Below are positions 8,482 through 16,825 of a stretch of DNA of 64,000 nucleotides, one piece after another. Made by a program: the position numbers and the translations under genes. Source of the stretch: CAZOZZ01 sp965262425 (GTDB lineage: Bacteria; Acidobacteriota; Terriglobia; 20CM-2-55-15); NCBI GenBank assembly GCA_965262425.1, contig OZ253536.1:1302001-1366000 (forward strand), read 5' to 3'. The notes beneath the pieces are model-generated. The model made no database searches, was not told the DNA's origin, and worked only from the letters and a program-made list of their open reading frames with translations. The first letter of the stretch is position 1; every line of letters begins with the position of its first letter.

Positions 8482-9027
8482 ATGAACCGAAAAATTTATA
8501 CAAAGACTGGAGATCGGGGCGAGACACGGCTTTTTGACGGCACGCCCGTACCCAAGCATGACCTTCGGGTTGAAGCTTATGGGAACGTAGACGAGTTGAA
8601 TTCCGTCATCGGCGCGGCCGCGTCCTTCAACAGTGAAGCCGACATCGGTGGGCTCTTGACGAAGATTCAGAAGGAACTCCTGTCGCTAGGCGCACAGCTG
8701 GCGGATCCGAAATTCAACGAGCGAAAGTCGAGTAAGGGCCGACTTTCGCCCGAATGGGTGGCTTCGCTGGAACGATCGATCGACGCTCACGAGGCTGAAC
8801 TCCCCGAGCTCCGACACTTTATCCTCCCTGGGGGCGGGCATGCCGGGGCGTTATTGAATGTGGCCCGGACCGTTTGCCGGAGGGCCGAGCGGGGCGTCAC
8901 CCAACTGCAGGAGACTGCGCCAATGGAGCCTGCCGTGATCGAGTACCTGAACAGGCTCTCGGACCTTTTGTTCGTCCTGGCCCGTGTGGTCAACCTCAGG
9001 GAAGGGAGTGAGGAGATTCAATGGTGA
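8482..9027 (+). CDS. PduO-type ATP:cob(I)alamin adenosyltransferase
   Basis: A 181-residue protein with the PduO signature: IYTKTGDRGETRLFDG at residues 4-19, VEAYGNVDELNSVIGAA near 31-47, and RTVCRRAERGV near 131. It transfers the adenosyl group of ATP to reduced cob(I)alamin to give adenosylcobalamin. The ATG at 8482 is used instead of the earlier in-frame start at 8425 because the family begins directly before YTKTGD. It overlaps the next gene by 7 bp. A cobalamin-binding radical SAM enzyme lies at 20.0 kb, but no B12-dependent mutase is adjacent. Confidence 0.92.
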   Translation: MNRKIYTKTGDRGETRLFDGTPVPKHDLRVEAYGNVDELNSVIGAAASFNSEADIGGLLTKIQKELLSLGAQLADPKFNERKSSKGRLSPEWVASLERSIDAHEAELPELRHFILPGGGHAGALLNVARTVCRRAERGVTQLQETAPMEPAVIEYLNRLSDLLFVLARVVNLREGSEEIQW

Positions 9028-9554
9028 AACGACTGTTTGTGCCGATGCTGCTGATCATGGCCACGACCCTGCCGGCGATGGCCCAGGAAGACGATTTTGC
9101 AAGGGTCGAAATGGGATTCGGGTACGCCAACTACGGGCTCCCGGCCTCTGGTGGCGTCATCGACCGGATCCATGGCTTCTCCATGCACAGCGGGCTCAAC
9201 CTCGATAGTTGGCTGGGAATCGAGAATTACACGGGGGGATACAGCGCCGGAAACGACTTCACGCTGATCGCCAACATTGTTGGGGCGAAGCTGATTGCGC
9301 GCGACCTGATCTCGGGGCGGATTTCGCCATACCTGGTGGCTGGTCTCGGCGGCGCTTACTTTACCAGCAACAACCGTTCCGGATTCAGCGCCATGGCGAC
9401 CCGGTTCGGCGGCGGCATCGACTTCAATCTGACTGGCGGCATGGCTTTGAAGGTCGACGTGAGCCGACTGGCAATAAACAACGTGGATCCGGACGGGGGA
9501 TGGGCTTCCAACCTGAACATCTCGACCGGCATCGTTTTTAACATCGGTTTCTAG
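9021..9554 (+). CDS. Outer-membrane beta-barrel protein, OmpA-like fold
   Basis: A 177-residue protein with a signal peptide (residues 1-21, ending AMA-QE). A Gly- and aromatic-rich alternating pattern follows (ARVEMGFGYANYG, GLNLDSWLGIENYTGGY, ISPYLVAGLGGAYF, FNLTGGMALKVDVSRL), ending in ...STGIVFNIGF with a C-terminal Phe as in outer-membrane barrels. It is probably an 8-stranded barrel of the OMP_b-brl type; ligand and role are unknown. Its TAG stop is made from the TA target and first G of the repeat that begins at 9554. It overlaps the adenosyltransferase gene by 7 bp. Confidence 0.8.
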   Translation: MVKRLFVPMLLIMATTLPAMAQEDDFARVEMGFGYANYGLPASGGVIDRIHGFSMHSGLNLDSWLGIENYTGGYSAGNDFTLIANIVGAKLIARDLISGRISPYLVAGLGGAYFTSNNRSGFSAMATRFGGGIDFNLTGGMALKVDVSRLAINNVDPDGGWASNLNISTGIVFNIGF

Positions 9555-9781
9555 TGGTCCCCGCCAGATATAGCGGTACTAGATTTCGGAGTGCACCGAT
9601 ACCGGATTTGGGGGAGCGACGACGAGCCAATGGTTTCGACATTGTGAGGAGGAGCGACGCCAAAGACGGTGCCGTTCTTGCTCCCCATGAACGCTCCACA
9701 CCGTCGACAAAAAAAGCACACCACACGGCGGATTTCACGTTTCGGTCCGCAGATAGTCACGTGATCTCTGGCGGGGACCAC
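9554..9781. repeat. MITE-like element, family C, TA target duplication
   Basis: A 228-bp element bounded by GTGGTCCCCGCCAGATAT and the complement of GTGGTCCCCGCCAGAGAT. It is flanked by TA at 9552-9553 and again at 9782-9783. A TA duplication with terminal inverted repeats is the pattern of IS630/Tc1-type elements. There is no convincing ORF, so it would be non-autonomous. It sits at the stop codon of the barrel gene. It fills most of the gap before the minus-strand gene at 9900; the remaining ~115 bp show nothing. Confidence 0.7.
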
Positions 9782-9899
9782 TAGCTAGGAGTGTGCCGGG
9801 CCGCTCTGGCGGGAGCGAATCGCTGGTAGCGGCGAACCGGCGGCGGGCAAGGATTCCGGACCCGTTGGCCGACTCCCTACGCATGGTCCGAGGCCTGCC

Positions 9900-10151
9900 T
9901 CAGCTGGACGCGATCACCTGGTGGGCTATCAGATAGGCCGTTCCGGCAGCCGGCTCGATGTGGACGTAGAACCAGTGGTTGCCTGCCATGATGTCGAAGA
10001 AATCCTTGCGATCCGGATCCGGAACGAAGTGCCCTCTGGCCATGGCCTGAGCGAGATCTTCAAGATAGGCGGCGAGCGCCGAGTTCATCGGCACCAGGTC
10101 GTAGTCGGTGAAGGCCACTCTTTTCATATCATTTGCAGTCGTCAAGATCAC
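9900..10151 (-). CDS. Small conserved-looking hypothetical protein
   Basis: An 83-residue protein starting at GTG 10151, supported by AAAGGAG six bases upstream on the minus strand. The sequence is mixed alpha/beta (MKRVAFTDYDLVPMNSALAA ... GNHWFYVHIEPAAGTAYLIA) with no membrane segment or motif I recognise. It stands alone between two repeat elements. The strong ribosome-binding site is the main argument that it is real. Confidence 0.5.
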   Translation of the reverse strand: MILTTANDMKRVAFTDYDLVPMNSALAAYLEDLAQAMARGHFVPDPDRKDFFDIMAGNHWFYVHIEPAAGTAYLIAHQVIASS

Positions 10152-10238
10152 AGCAGTCTCCTTTCATCGGTTTCTTCACGGTTCTCCGAAAGCTGTCATC
10201 ATTAATACGCAGCCAACCCCCATAAGGTTTCAACATTT

Positions 10239-10555
10239 GGGTCTTCCGCAGAATTTGTGGGTAAAACCGTCTTCCATCGCCGCTTGAGGAGACCACGGTG
10301 CTCGCCAAGCCTCAAGGCTTCCCTCGCAAGCTCGGCGGCTGCGCCGGCCTTGACCCTCGGCTGCGCTCCGCGGTGTCGGCTGGTGTGGGCGATGGGGAAC
10401 GGGGCCTCCGGCGGGGGCTCCGGGCACCGGGTGTAGGCGTCCGACCGAAGTGGGTACTGGAATATTCGCCGTCGAACAAAAGAATAAGGTACTTTGTTTC
10501 AATTACTTATGTGCGCACAGGCCTTTGGACTGCCCACAAATTCTGCGGAGGAGGC
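10239..10555. mobile_element. 317-bp non-autonomous element, family D, copy 1
   Basis: Begins GGGTCTTCCGCAGAATTTG and ends CAAATTCTGCGGAGGAGGC, an imperfect terminal inverted repeat of about 23 bp with three mismatches. Flanking bases 10231-10238 and 10556-10563 are both CAACATTT, an 8-bp target duplication. The second copy at 22006-22322 reads the same throughout by eye. The centre is GC-rich with no functional ORF; ORFs on both strands are frame accidents. Recent movement is implied by the two near-identical copies and intact target duplications. Confidence 0.88.
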
Positions 10556-10563
10556 CAACATTT

Positions 10564-10818
10564 TCTCGCCCGAGAAGGATTTCCACCCGGCCGCGAACCT
10601 GCGAAATCCGGTCGGGACCGCCTGCAAATTAATTGTGTCGCCTATCTGAATCTGATAATCTCGGAGCGTTTTTTAGGAGATATGCTTCCAGTCTGACCGA
10701 GTCGGGATTCCGATCATGAGCCGCGAGAATGCAGGGCCCTAGGCTGTCCTTGACTTCTTTCCCTCGACGCTCGGTCTGAAGGCATCCTACCCACAGGAAG
10801 CGGCGCGAGGAGTTATGT
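10564..10818. other. Intergenic leader of the RRM gene
   Basis: Between the family D element and the RRM gene there is no ORF I would support. The last bases carry a GAGGAG ribosome-binding site (GCGCGAGGAGTTATGT) before ATG 10819. RRM cold-shock genes often have long regulatory leaders, but I found no convincing hairpin set here. Confidence 0.35.
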
Positions 10819-11127
10819 ATGAGTAAGAAGCTGTACGTTGGAAACCTTCCTTACAGTGTGACCGAATCCGATCTCGAAGAATTGTTCAGTCAGGTCGGGG
10901 CCGTGGACTCGGCTCGAATAATCACGGACCGGGACACGGGTCGCGCCCGCGGATTTGGATTCGTAGAAATGGCCTCGGACGACGAGGCCGACAAGGCTAT
11001 CGAAAAATTCAACGAGTATGAGCTCGACGGCCGCCAATTGACAGTCAACGAGGCGCGACCGCGTCAGGACCGCGGCGGCGGTGGTGGTGGCGGCGGTGGG
11101 TACCGCAGGGACGAGCCGCGCTGGTAG
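10819..11127 (+). CDS. RRM-type single-stranded RNA-binding protein
   Basis: A 102-residue protein: one RNA recognition motif (residues 4-80) followed by a short Arg/Gly tail with nine consecutive glycines and ending RRDEPRW. RNP2 is LYVGNL at residues 5-10 and RNP1 is RGFGFVEM at 44-51, with the aromatic residues needed to stack on RNA present. Bacterial RRM proteins of this kind are often cold-inducible and act on mRNA structure or stability. It stands alone with a GAGGAG ribosome-binding site. Confidence 0.92.
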   Translation: MSKKLYVGNLPYSVTESDLEELFSQVGAVDSARIITDRDTGRARGFGFVEMASDDEADKAIEKFNEYELDGRQLTVNEARPRQDRGGGGGGGGGYRRDEPRW

Positions 11128-11356
11128 TTTCTTCGGAATCCATCACCGAGACACATCGAAGCGTGGTTTCCGACCGCGAACCGACCTGACGCTTTCAGAT
11201 CGGCACGACCTTTCAATGATTTAATTCTCAGTCACTTTATATTGCAAAGTACTTGTCGGTGTGTCAGAGTGTCTCTGCCTTCCTTCCCGGCGTCGGAGCT
11301 CTTTCGAAGAGGGTGAAACGCGGGACGGTGCCCCACTCACTTAATGGAGGAACTTC

Positions 11357-11854
11357 ATGGCCGAAGCCCTGCTCGACATCGCGAAGGCTCAATCGACCTT
11401 CACTGTTCATCACGATTCATTCACCGTCCATCCAGAACGGAGCCCTGAGTTCATCGACATCACCGATCGCGTGATCGAGGCGGTTCTCGATTCGAGGATC
11501 CGGATGGGGTGGGTGAATGTTCAGACGCGGCATACGACAACGGCGATCGTCGTGAACGAAAACGAACCGCTGCTGCTTCGAGATGCCGAAGTCTTGCTCG
11601 AGGGCCTCGCGCCCACCAATGGGAAATACAGTCATAACGACATGGCGATTCGTACCGTCAATATGGGGCCTGACGAGAGTCCGAACGGCCACTCCCATTG
11701 TCGCGCCATGGTGCTCGGCGCGTCCGAAACGGTGAACGTTGTCGGCGGTGCCCTCGATTTAGGCCGCTGGCAGAGGATCTTTCTGGTCGAACTAGACGGG
11801 AAGCGCCCCCGGGAGGTCAGCGTGATGATCATAGGCAGTTGCCTGGACGGCTGA
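11357..11854 (+). CDS. YjbQ/UPF0047 family protein
   Basis: A 165-residue protein with the family's conserved features: TRHTTTAIVVNENEP near residues 56-70, the segment ESPNGHSHCRAMVLG near 111-125, and a final strand PREVSVMIIG. Family members show weak thiamine-phosphate synthase activity in E. coli, but the true role is not established. AATGGAGG lies upstream of the ATG as ribosome-binding site. It is monocistronic, with 229 bp of promoter region carrying no other recognised feature. Confidence 0.88.
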   Translation: MAEALLDIAKAQSTFTVHHDSFTVHPERSPEFIDITDRVIEAVLDSRIRMGWVNVQTRHTTTAIVVNENEPLLLRDAEVLLEGLAPTNGKYSHNDMAIRTVNMGPDESPNGHSHCRAMVLGASETVNVVGGALDLGRWQRIFLVELDGKRPREVSVMIIGSCLDG

Positions 11855-11936
11855 GATGGACGGCTGAATTCGACCCGTGATTCGAATAATTTGACGCGAC
11901 GGGTAACATTTAGGTCGGACTTTCCGTCTAGTAGAT

Positions 11937-12758
11937 ATGCAAGGCTTACGAATACGCTCTATCGTTGCGGTACTGGTGCTGTCGATTGGGACGGTGTCGA
12001 CCCTTCTGGCCCGTGACCGGACCTCTCCCTATCAGGGCGAGGAAATCGAACATTTCCTCAAGGTTGCCGAGATCGTCGAGATCAAGGAAATCGGACGCGG
12101 CATCACGAAGCCTCTCAAGGTCACCCTGGAGCTGGATGGAGTCATCCGGCACGCGATTTTCAAGGACATCGACCGGTTTGAACCCGGAGCACACGCTGTC
12201 GGTCAACGCTGGGAGTTCGGTTTTCAGGACAGTTACAAGACCGAAATAGCGGCCTATGAAATCGACAGGCTGCTCGGTCTCGGAATGGTGCCGGCGACGG
12301 TGGAACGGGTGGTCGATGGGAAAAGGGGTTCGCTGCAACTGTGGGTGGACGTCCTCATGTCCGAAGCCGAACGGCTGAAGGACAGGGTCACGCCGCCGGA
12401 CGCTCTTGCGTGGAGTCGGATGACAACCGATTATGCTCTCTTCGACAACCTGATCGACAACACCGATCGTCACCTCAACAACCTGCTCATCACAAATGCG
12501 TGGGAGATCGCTCTGATCGACCATTCGCGCGCGTTCCGCTGGACCGGTGAGTTGCGTAATCCGGACAAGTTGATGCGGTTTTCAACTTCACTCCTCGAAG
12601 CGATCTCCGAGCTTGATGCCGACCAAATCTCCGATCGAGTCGGGAAATATCTCTCGTCCGTACAGATCAAGGGTGTGCTCAAGCGGCGAGATCGCATACT
12701 GGAACGATCCCGCCAGGAAGTTCTTGCTCGGGGTGAACCGGCCGTTCTGTACCCTTAG
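11937..12758 (+). CDS. Exported protein with HipA/Fam20/PI-kinase-like fold
   Basis: A 273-residue protein with an N-terminal signal peptide or anchor (residues 1-25, ending STLLA). The rest carries the pattern of atypical kinases of the HipA/Fam20C/PI-kinase group. Lys76 in AIFKDID would be the nucleotide lysine. Glu103 in KTEIAAYEIDRLLGL lies in the alpha-C position. Asp177 and Asn181/182 in NLIDNTDRHLNNLLI form the catalytic segment, and Asp195 in IALIDHSRAF is the likely metal ligand. If the assignment is right, this is a kinase-fold enzyme acting outside the cytoplasm. The substrate is unknown and no partner is evident. It stands directly upstream of the BNR-repeat protein. Confidence 0.65.
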   Translation: MQGLRIRSIVAVLVLSIGTVSTLLARDRTSPYQGEEIEHFLKVAEIVEIKEIGRGITKPLKVTLELDGVIRHAIFKDIDRFEPGAHAVGQRWEFGFQDSYKTEIAAYEIDRLLGLGMVPATVERVVDGKRGSLQLWVDVLMSEAERLKDRVTPPDALAWSRMTTDYALFDNLIDNTDRHLNNLLITNAWEIALIDHSRAFRWTGELRNPDKLMRFSTSLLEAISELDADQISDRVGKYLSSVQIKGVLKRRDRILERSRQEVLARGEPAVLYP

Positions 12759-13003
12759 GACGAGAACCAGGACGAACTCGATGCTCCTCCGCGTTCCGGC
12801 TTCGTTTGTCTGATCGCCATCTTCCGCCACATCTGCACCCTTCGCTCGATTATCCACATTAGTGACGGAGCAACTTGAATCTCCACACAGTTTCCGGCAT
12901 CTTTGCTCTTTAGTCCGTGGGAAAGGCGGGCCCACCGCCGAAGGCGACCTCACCACGGGTCTCAGGTCCCAGTCGCCTGCGAGATTCAGAAGGGGTTGGC
13001 TCA

Positions 13004-15685
13004 GTGCAATCACTTGTCCACCATCGGATCTTTTTCCTGTTGGTCCTCTCGTCGGTGGCCAGCCACGTGGGTGCTCAAACAGGATCGCTGACCAATGTCG
13101 CCAGCCTGGGCCCGGGCGGCGGCGGCGGAGTTTTCGCCGCCGCCTTTCACAACACCGATCCGAACATCATCCTGCTTGGCCAGGACGTTGGAGGGATTGA
13201 CAAGAGTACCGACGGCGGGCTCACCTGGCGCCACGTCAACAGCGCGGGGTTTGCCCGACCCGAACTCAAGCTGGACGTGTTCGTCGTGGAGGAACTGGTG
13301 GCGCATCCGACCGACAACACCCTGTTCTTTGCGTGCTCGAGTGCCGGTTTGTTTCGCTCCAGAGATGTCGGAGATACCTGGGAGATGGTGATTCCGTCTC
13401 CGGGCTCCCCGGAGATCCAGGTGTCCTGGATCGCCTTTTCGCCGCTCGATCCCAATCTGGGGCTGGTCGGAACCGGTGGCTGGCATGAGCCCGAACCTGG
13501 GGACGGGATGTACCGGACGACGGACGCGGGAACCACCTTCACGAAGGTTGCGGCCGCGGGCATCGCGGCAACGGCCACGATCACCTCTATCGCCTTCGAT
13601 CCGGACGATGGCACCGTTTATGCCTCGACGTCCCTCGGCCTGTTTCGGTCCACGGACAACGGAGATTCTTTCTCTAAGCTTTCCTTCGCATTCCGGCACG
13701 ACCAGGGGCAGTGGGTCGGCATTGGTGGAGCCGGGCCGAGCAAGACGTTCTGGTACGTCCTCTACACCCTGGGCACCGATGGCGACGCGTCGGGCCGTGC
13801 CGCCGGAGTTTACCGGTCCCCGGACGGTTCGAGCTGGACGGAGATTACCGGTCATCCCATCATCAACGACACGGAAAGCAACGAATTGATGCGATCGGTG
13901 GGCGCCCGTGTCGTTCCCGGCAGCGCCTCGACCCTGTTGTTGAACCTGAGGACGGACGGAGGAGAAGGCGGGCTGCACCGCTACGACGGAAGCTGGACGA
14001 CACCCTCGGACACCTTTATCGACAACACCTGGTCGGCAGGGTCTGGATTTTTCGGGACCGCACCGGAATGTGTGGAGATCGACCGGGCAAACCCGGCCCG
14101 GATCATCTCGTGCAACGAGAAAGCGGTATACATAACCGCCAATGGAGGGGCGACCTGGAACCAGTTGTCCACGATTAAAGTTGGGACGGATCGGTGGGCG
14201 GGAACCGGAACCGAGGTTGTCGCCGTTTACGACACGGCGTATTCCAACGGAGTTCTTTACGCCGGCTTCGAGGACATCGGTTTCTGGCGCTCTGATGATC
14301 AGGGGGCGAGTTGGAAACAGTTGTTATGGCCTGGGGCCACACCCGACACGGTACGGCCCGACGGCGCCACGGAGATCTACGTACATCCCAACGACGCCGA
14401 TCGCTTCTATGTTGCCCTGGGCAGTTTCTCGAACAACCTGCGTGAAGAGGTTCGTTCGGAGATCCAGAAATCGGTAAACGGAGGAACGACGACGGTTGAC
14501 GTGACCCCGCCTTCGGCCGCGACCTTGCTGGGTCGACCTGCCCTGGCTGTCGTCTGGGGGCCGACCACGGCCCTGGACATCCTGTACGCGGCGTTTCATG
14601 GCGACACGATCTACAAGTCGACCGACGGAGGCGCTTCGTGGGTGGAGGTTTCGACGGGATTTGCGGCCGACGATCTCAAGGTTATCTATAGAATTACAGT
14701 GGACCCGGCGAACAACGAAATCGCATATGTGGGTCTGTTTACCTTTTTCAGTGAGTTCAGCTCCCAGGGTGGGCTGTACCGGACCACCGACGGCGGGTCC
14801 AACTGGACTCGTCTGGGCAGTTATCCCCATCAGGATGTCCTGACACTTCGCTACGCCGGCAGTCCGAGCCGCCTCTTCGTGGGTGGATGGACGGAGGGCA
14901 ACGGGGGATTGACGGTGACCGACGACGGCCTGACGTTCGCCGAGGTGCTGGGACAGCCATTCGTGACGGATGTAACCGACGCGCCCGGCGCCCCCGGCAC
15001 CATCTACGCCATGTCGAGTGCCACCTTCACACGGGGGACCGGGCAGAACGCGAGTCTTTACAGATCCGCCGACAATGGAGCCACGTGGTCGCGTCTTGAT
15101 GGGAACCTCCATCTGACACGAGTGTTTGACATCACGACCTTCCCGGACAACCCCGGGACGTTCTTCCTCGCCAGCGACGGAGCCGGGATTCTGTCGGTCA
15201 CCCTGGACGATGCCACGGCGACTTCGACGTCTTTCACAATCGGTGACCGCGGCGGTTCTTCTCTGGCAACACCGGGCGGAACAGGCGACCCGGTGGTCGG
15301 ATATGCCCGGATCCAGGCGGGTGCCGGGAGCACGACGCCTTCAGGCGTCGCTATATTCGGTTTCAGGGCGAACGGCGTTCTTGTGTCGGAGGCGGGTGTG
15401 CCGGCCTCTCCCCTGGTTCAAAGCGGTCGTATCTATGCGGAGGTGTCCGGAGCCGTCAACACGGGTCTTGCGATTGCGAACCCCAACTCCCAGTCCGCCG
15501 ATATCACTTTCTTCTATACCGACAACAACGGCGATAACTTCGGTGCGGGCAGCCTGACGTTGGGAGCCAACCGACAAACGGCGAAATTTCTAAACCAGGA
15601 CCCGTTTGACACGGCCAGGCCGTTGCCGGGACGTTCACCTTCATGTCGTCGCGACCGGTGTCCGTTGTGGCGCTCCGGGGTCTGA
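13004..15685 (+). CDS. Exported BNR/sortilin-like beta-propeller protein, N-terminal reading frame
   Basis: About 890 residues starting at GTG 13004 (AAGGGG upstream) with a signal peptide (residues 1-25, ending VGAQ). Many BNR/Asp-box repeats follow (for example KSTDGGLTWRH, RSTDNGDSFSK, KSTDGGASWVE, RTTDGGSNWTR, RSADNGATWSR), as in VPS10/sortilin and photosystem-stability-factor-like propellers. A different C-terminal repeat begins near residue 780 (GYARIQAGAGSTTPSGVA). The frame is lost near 15617 and the next frame continues the same repeat, so 13004-16623 was one gene of about 1,200 residues. Adding one G at AGG 15617-15619 rejoins them. It is probably a secreted or surface adhesion or carbohydrate-related protein; the substrate is unknown. 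Confidence 0.75.
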   Translation: MQSLVHHRIFFLLVLSSVASHVGAQTGSLTNVASLGPGGGGGVFAAAFHNTDPNIILLGQDVGGIDKSTDGGLTWRHVNSAGFARPELKLDVFVVEELVAHPTDNTLFFACSSAGLFRSRDVGDTWEMVIPSPGSPEIQVSWIAFSPLDPNLGLVGTGGWHEPEPGDGMYRTTDAGTTFTKVAAAGIAATATITSIAFDPDDGTVYASTSLGLFRSTDNGDSFSKLSFAFRHDQGQWVGIGGAGPSKTFWYVLYTLGTDGDASGRAAGVYRSPDGSSWTEITGHPIINDTESNELMRSVGARVVPGSASTLLLNLRTDGGEGGLHRYDGSWTTPSDTFIDNTWSAGSGFFGTAPECVEIDRANPARIISCNEKAVYITANGGATWNQLSTIKVGTDRWAGTGTEVVAVYDTAYSNGVLYAGFEDIGFWRSDDQGASWKQLLWPGATPDTVRPDGATEIYVHPNDADRFYVALGSFSNNLREEVRSEIQKSVNGGTTTVDVTPPSAATLLGRPALAVVWGPTTALDILYAAFHGDTIYKSTDGGASWVEVSTGFAADDLKVIYRITVDPANNEIAYVGLFTFFSEFSSQGGLYRTTDGGSNWTRLGSYPHQDVLTLRYAGSPSRLFVGGWTEGNGGLTVTDDGLTFAEVLGQPFVTDVTDAPGAPGTIYAMSSATFTRGTGQNASLYRSADNGATWSRLDGNLHLTRVFDITTFPDNPGTFFLASDGAGILSVTLDDATATSTSFTIGDRGGSSLATPGGTGDPVVGYARIQAGAGSTTPSGVAIFGFRANGVLVSEAGVPASPLVQSGRIYAEVSGAVNTGLAIANPNSQSADITFFYTDNNGDNFGAGSLTLGANRQTAKFLNQDPFDTARPLPGRSPSCRRDRCPLWRSGV

Positions 15686-16623
15686 CAAATGAAAGGTCGG
15701 ATTTCCTGATCACCACGCTTCCGATCGCGTCCTTGACTGCGGGCACCGCCAGCACGATCTTTTTCCCGCATTTCGCCGACGGAGGCGGCTGGACGACCCG
15801 CGTGATCCTTGTGAACCCCACAGACACGACCATCACCGGCACCGTGGCGTTCCTGGGGCAGGGCAGTGGGACGACATCCGCCCAGCCCGTGATTCTGACA
15901 CTCACCGACGGACAGATCGGTTCGGATTTCGCGTACTCCGTACCACCCCGGAGTTCGCGTCGATTCGAGACTTCAAACCCGGCCACGATCTCGGTGGGCT
16001 CCGTCAGAGTGATCAAGGATGCGGGAATCGGAACACCGTCCGGGCTCGGCATCTTTTCGCTTGCCACCGGAGGAGTGACCGTTGCGGAGGCAGGCGTACC
16101 GGCGCTGCCGACCAGTTCGGCGTTTCGTATGTATGCGGAAGTGTCCGGGACGCCGGGAGCCGCTGGCTCATTCCGGTCGGGCATGGCGATTGCCAACACG
16201 TCGTCAACTCCGACCACTGCTCTCTTCGAACTCACAACGTTGGATGGCACGTCGACCGGCCTGACGGCGTCCGCGTCTGTTCCTCCTTCCGGACAGATTG
16301 CAACTTTCGTGGACGAACTGTTCCCGACCTTGACGACGCCCTTTCAGGGGGTCCTGCGGATTACGTCGACGGCGACCCCCGTGGCCGTCGTTGGCTTGAG
16401 AGCGCGGACAAACGAGCGGGGCGACTTTTTGATCACGACCACGCCGCCGACCAACGAGGCGGGTGCAACGAACATGGCGGAACTATTATTCCCACACCTG
16501 GCCGACACCGGAGGATGGAACACGCAGTTCATCCTGTTCAGCGGCGTGGCAGGCGCATCGTCCTCGGGGACCTTGAGCTTCTTCTCTCAAGCAGGGCAGC
16601 CCCTGGGCCTGATTGTGCGCTAG
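15643..16623 (+). CDS. C-terminal part of the same BNR-repeat protein (after frameshift)
   Basis: Starts inside a repeat unit (SSRPVSVVALRGLTNERSDF) and continues with two more copies of the pattern FPHFADGGGWTTRVILVNP ... AEAGVPALP ... AVVGLRARTNERGDFLI. It ends GTLSFFSQAGQPLGLIVR, which looks like a natural C terminus for this domain. There is no signal peptide or ribosome-binding site, so it is not an independent gene. Its TAG stop consists of TA plus the first G of the repeat element that begins at 16623. I associate these repeats, from memory, with Acidobacteriota surface proteins. Confidence 0.7.
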   Translation: MSSRPVSVVALRGLTNERSDFLITTLPIASLTAGTASTIFFPHFADGGGWTTRVILVNPTDTTITGTVAFLGQGSGTTSAQPVILTLTDGQIGSDFAYSVPPRSSRRFETSNPATISVGSVRVIKDAGIGTPSGLGIFSLATGGVTVAEAGVPALPTSSAFRMYAEVSGTPGAAGSFRSGMAIANTSSTPTTALFELTTLDGTSTGLTASASVPPSGQIATFVDELFPTLTTPFQGVLRITSTATPVAVVGLRARTNERGDFLITTTPPTNEAGATNMAELLFPHLADTGGWNTQFILFSGVAGASSSGTLSFFSQAGQPLGLIVR

Positions 16624-16782
16624 GAGCCTGCGCGGCAGAAGGGATCGTAGCGAGAAAGTAGGGAATCGAGGACAGATTTTCTCGATTTTGAGGCGCATAG
16701 TGGTTCTATTCAACGAAAAATCGAGGAAATATGGACCGATTCGACTGCTTTCGCAGTAGATCTCTTCTGCCGCGCAGGCTCC
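16623..16782. repeat. MITE-like element, family B, copy 1
   Basis: A 160-bp element with terminal inverted repeats GGAGCCTGCGCGGCAGAAG. It is preceded by TA (16621-16622), but the right flank has lost the TA. It closely matches 39224-39383 and the partial copy at 50492-50572. Its first G completes the TAG stop of the preceding gene. It has no coding capacity. Confidence 0.8.
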
Positions 16783-16825
16783 TGGCTAAACTATCGACAA
16801 GCGGCCGTGTTTTAACTAGTCTTTC

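Noticed and set aside
10298..10696. Open frames of 130-210 codons on both strands across the two family D elements (also 21637-22574)
   Set aside because: They lie in the 317-bp repeat and differ only where they leave it; there is no conserved domain, and the element's ends and target duplications explain the sequence.
12913..12980. A c-di-GMP (GEMM) riboswitch
   Set aside because: CCACGGGTCT recalls the GEMM core, but the A-rich receptor segment and tetraloop receptor are absent. Only the hairpins are reported.
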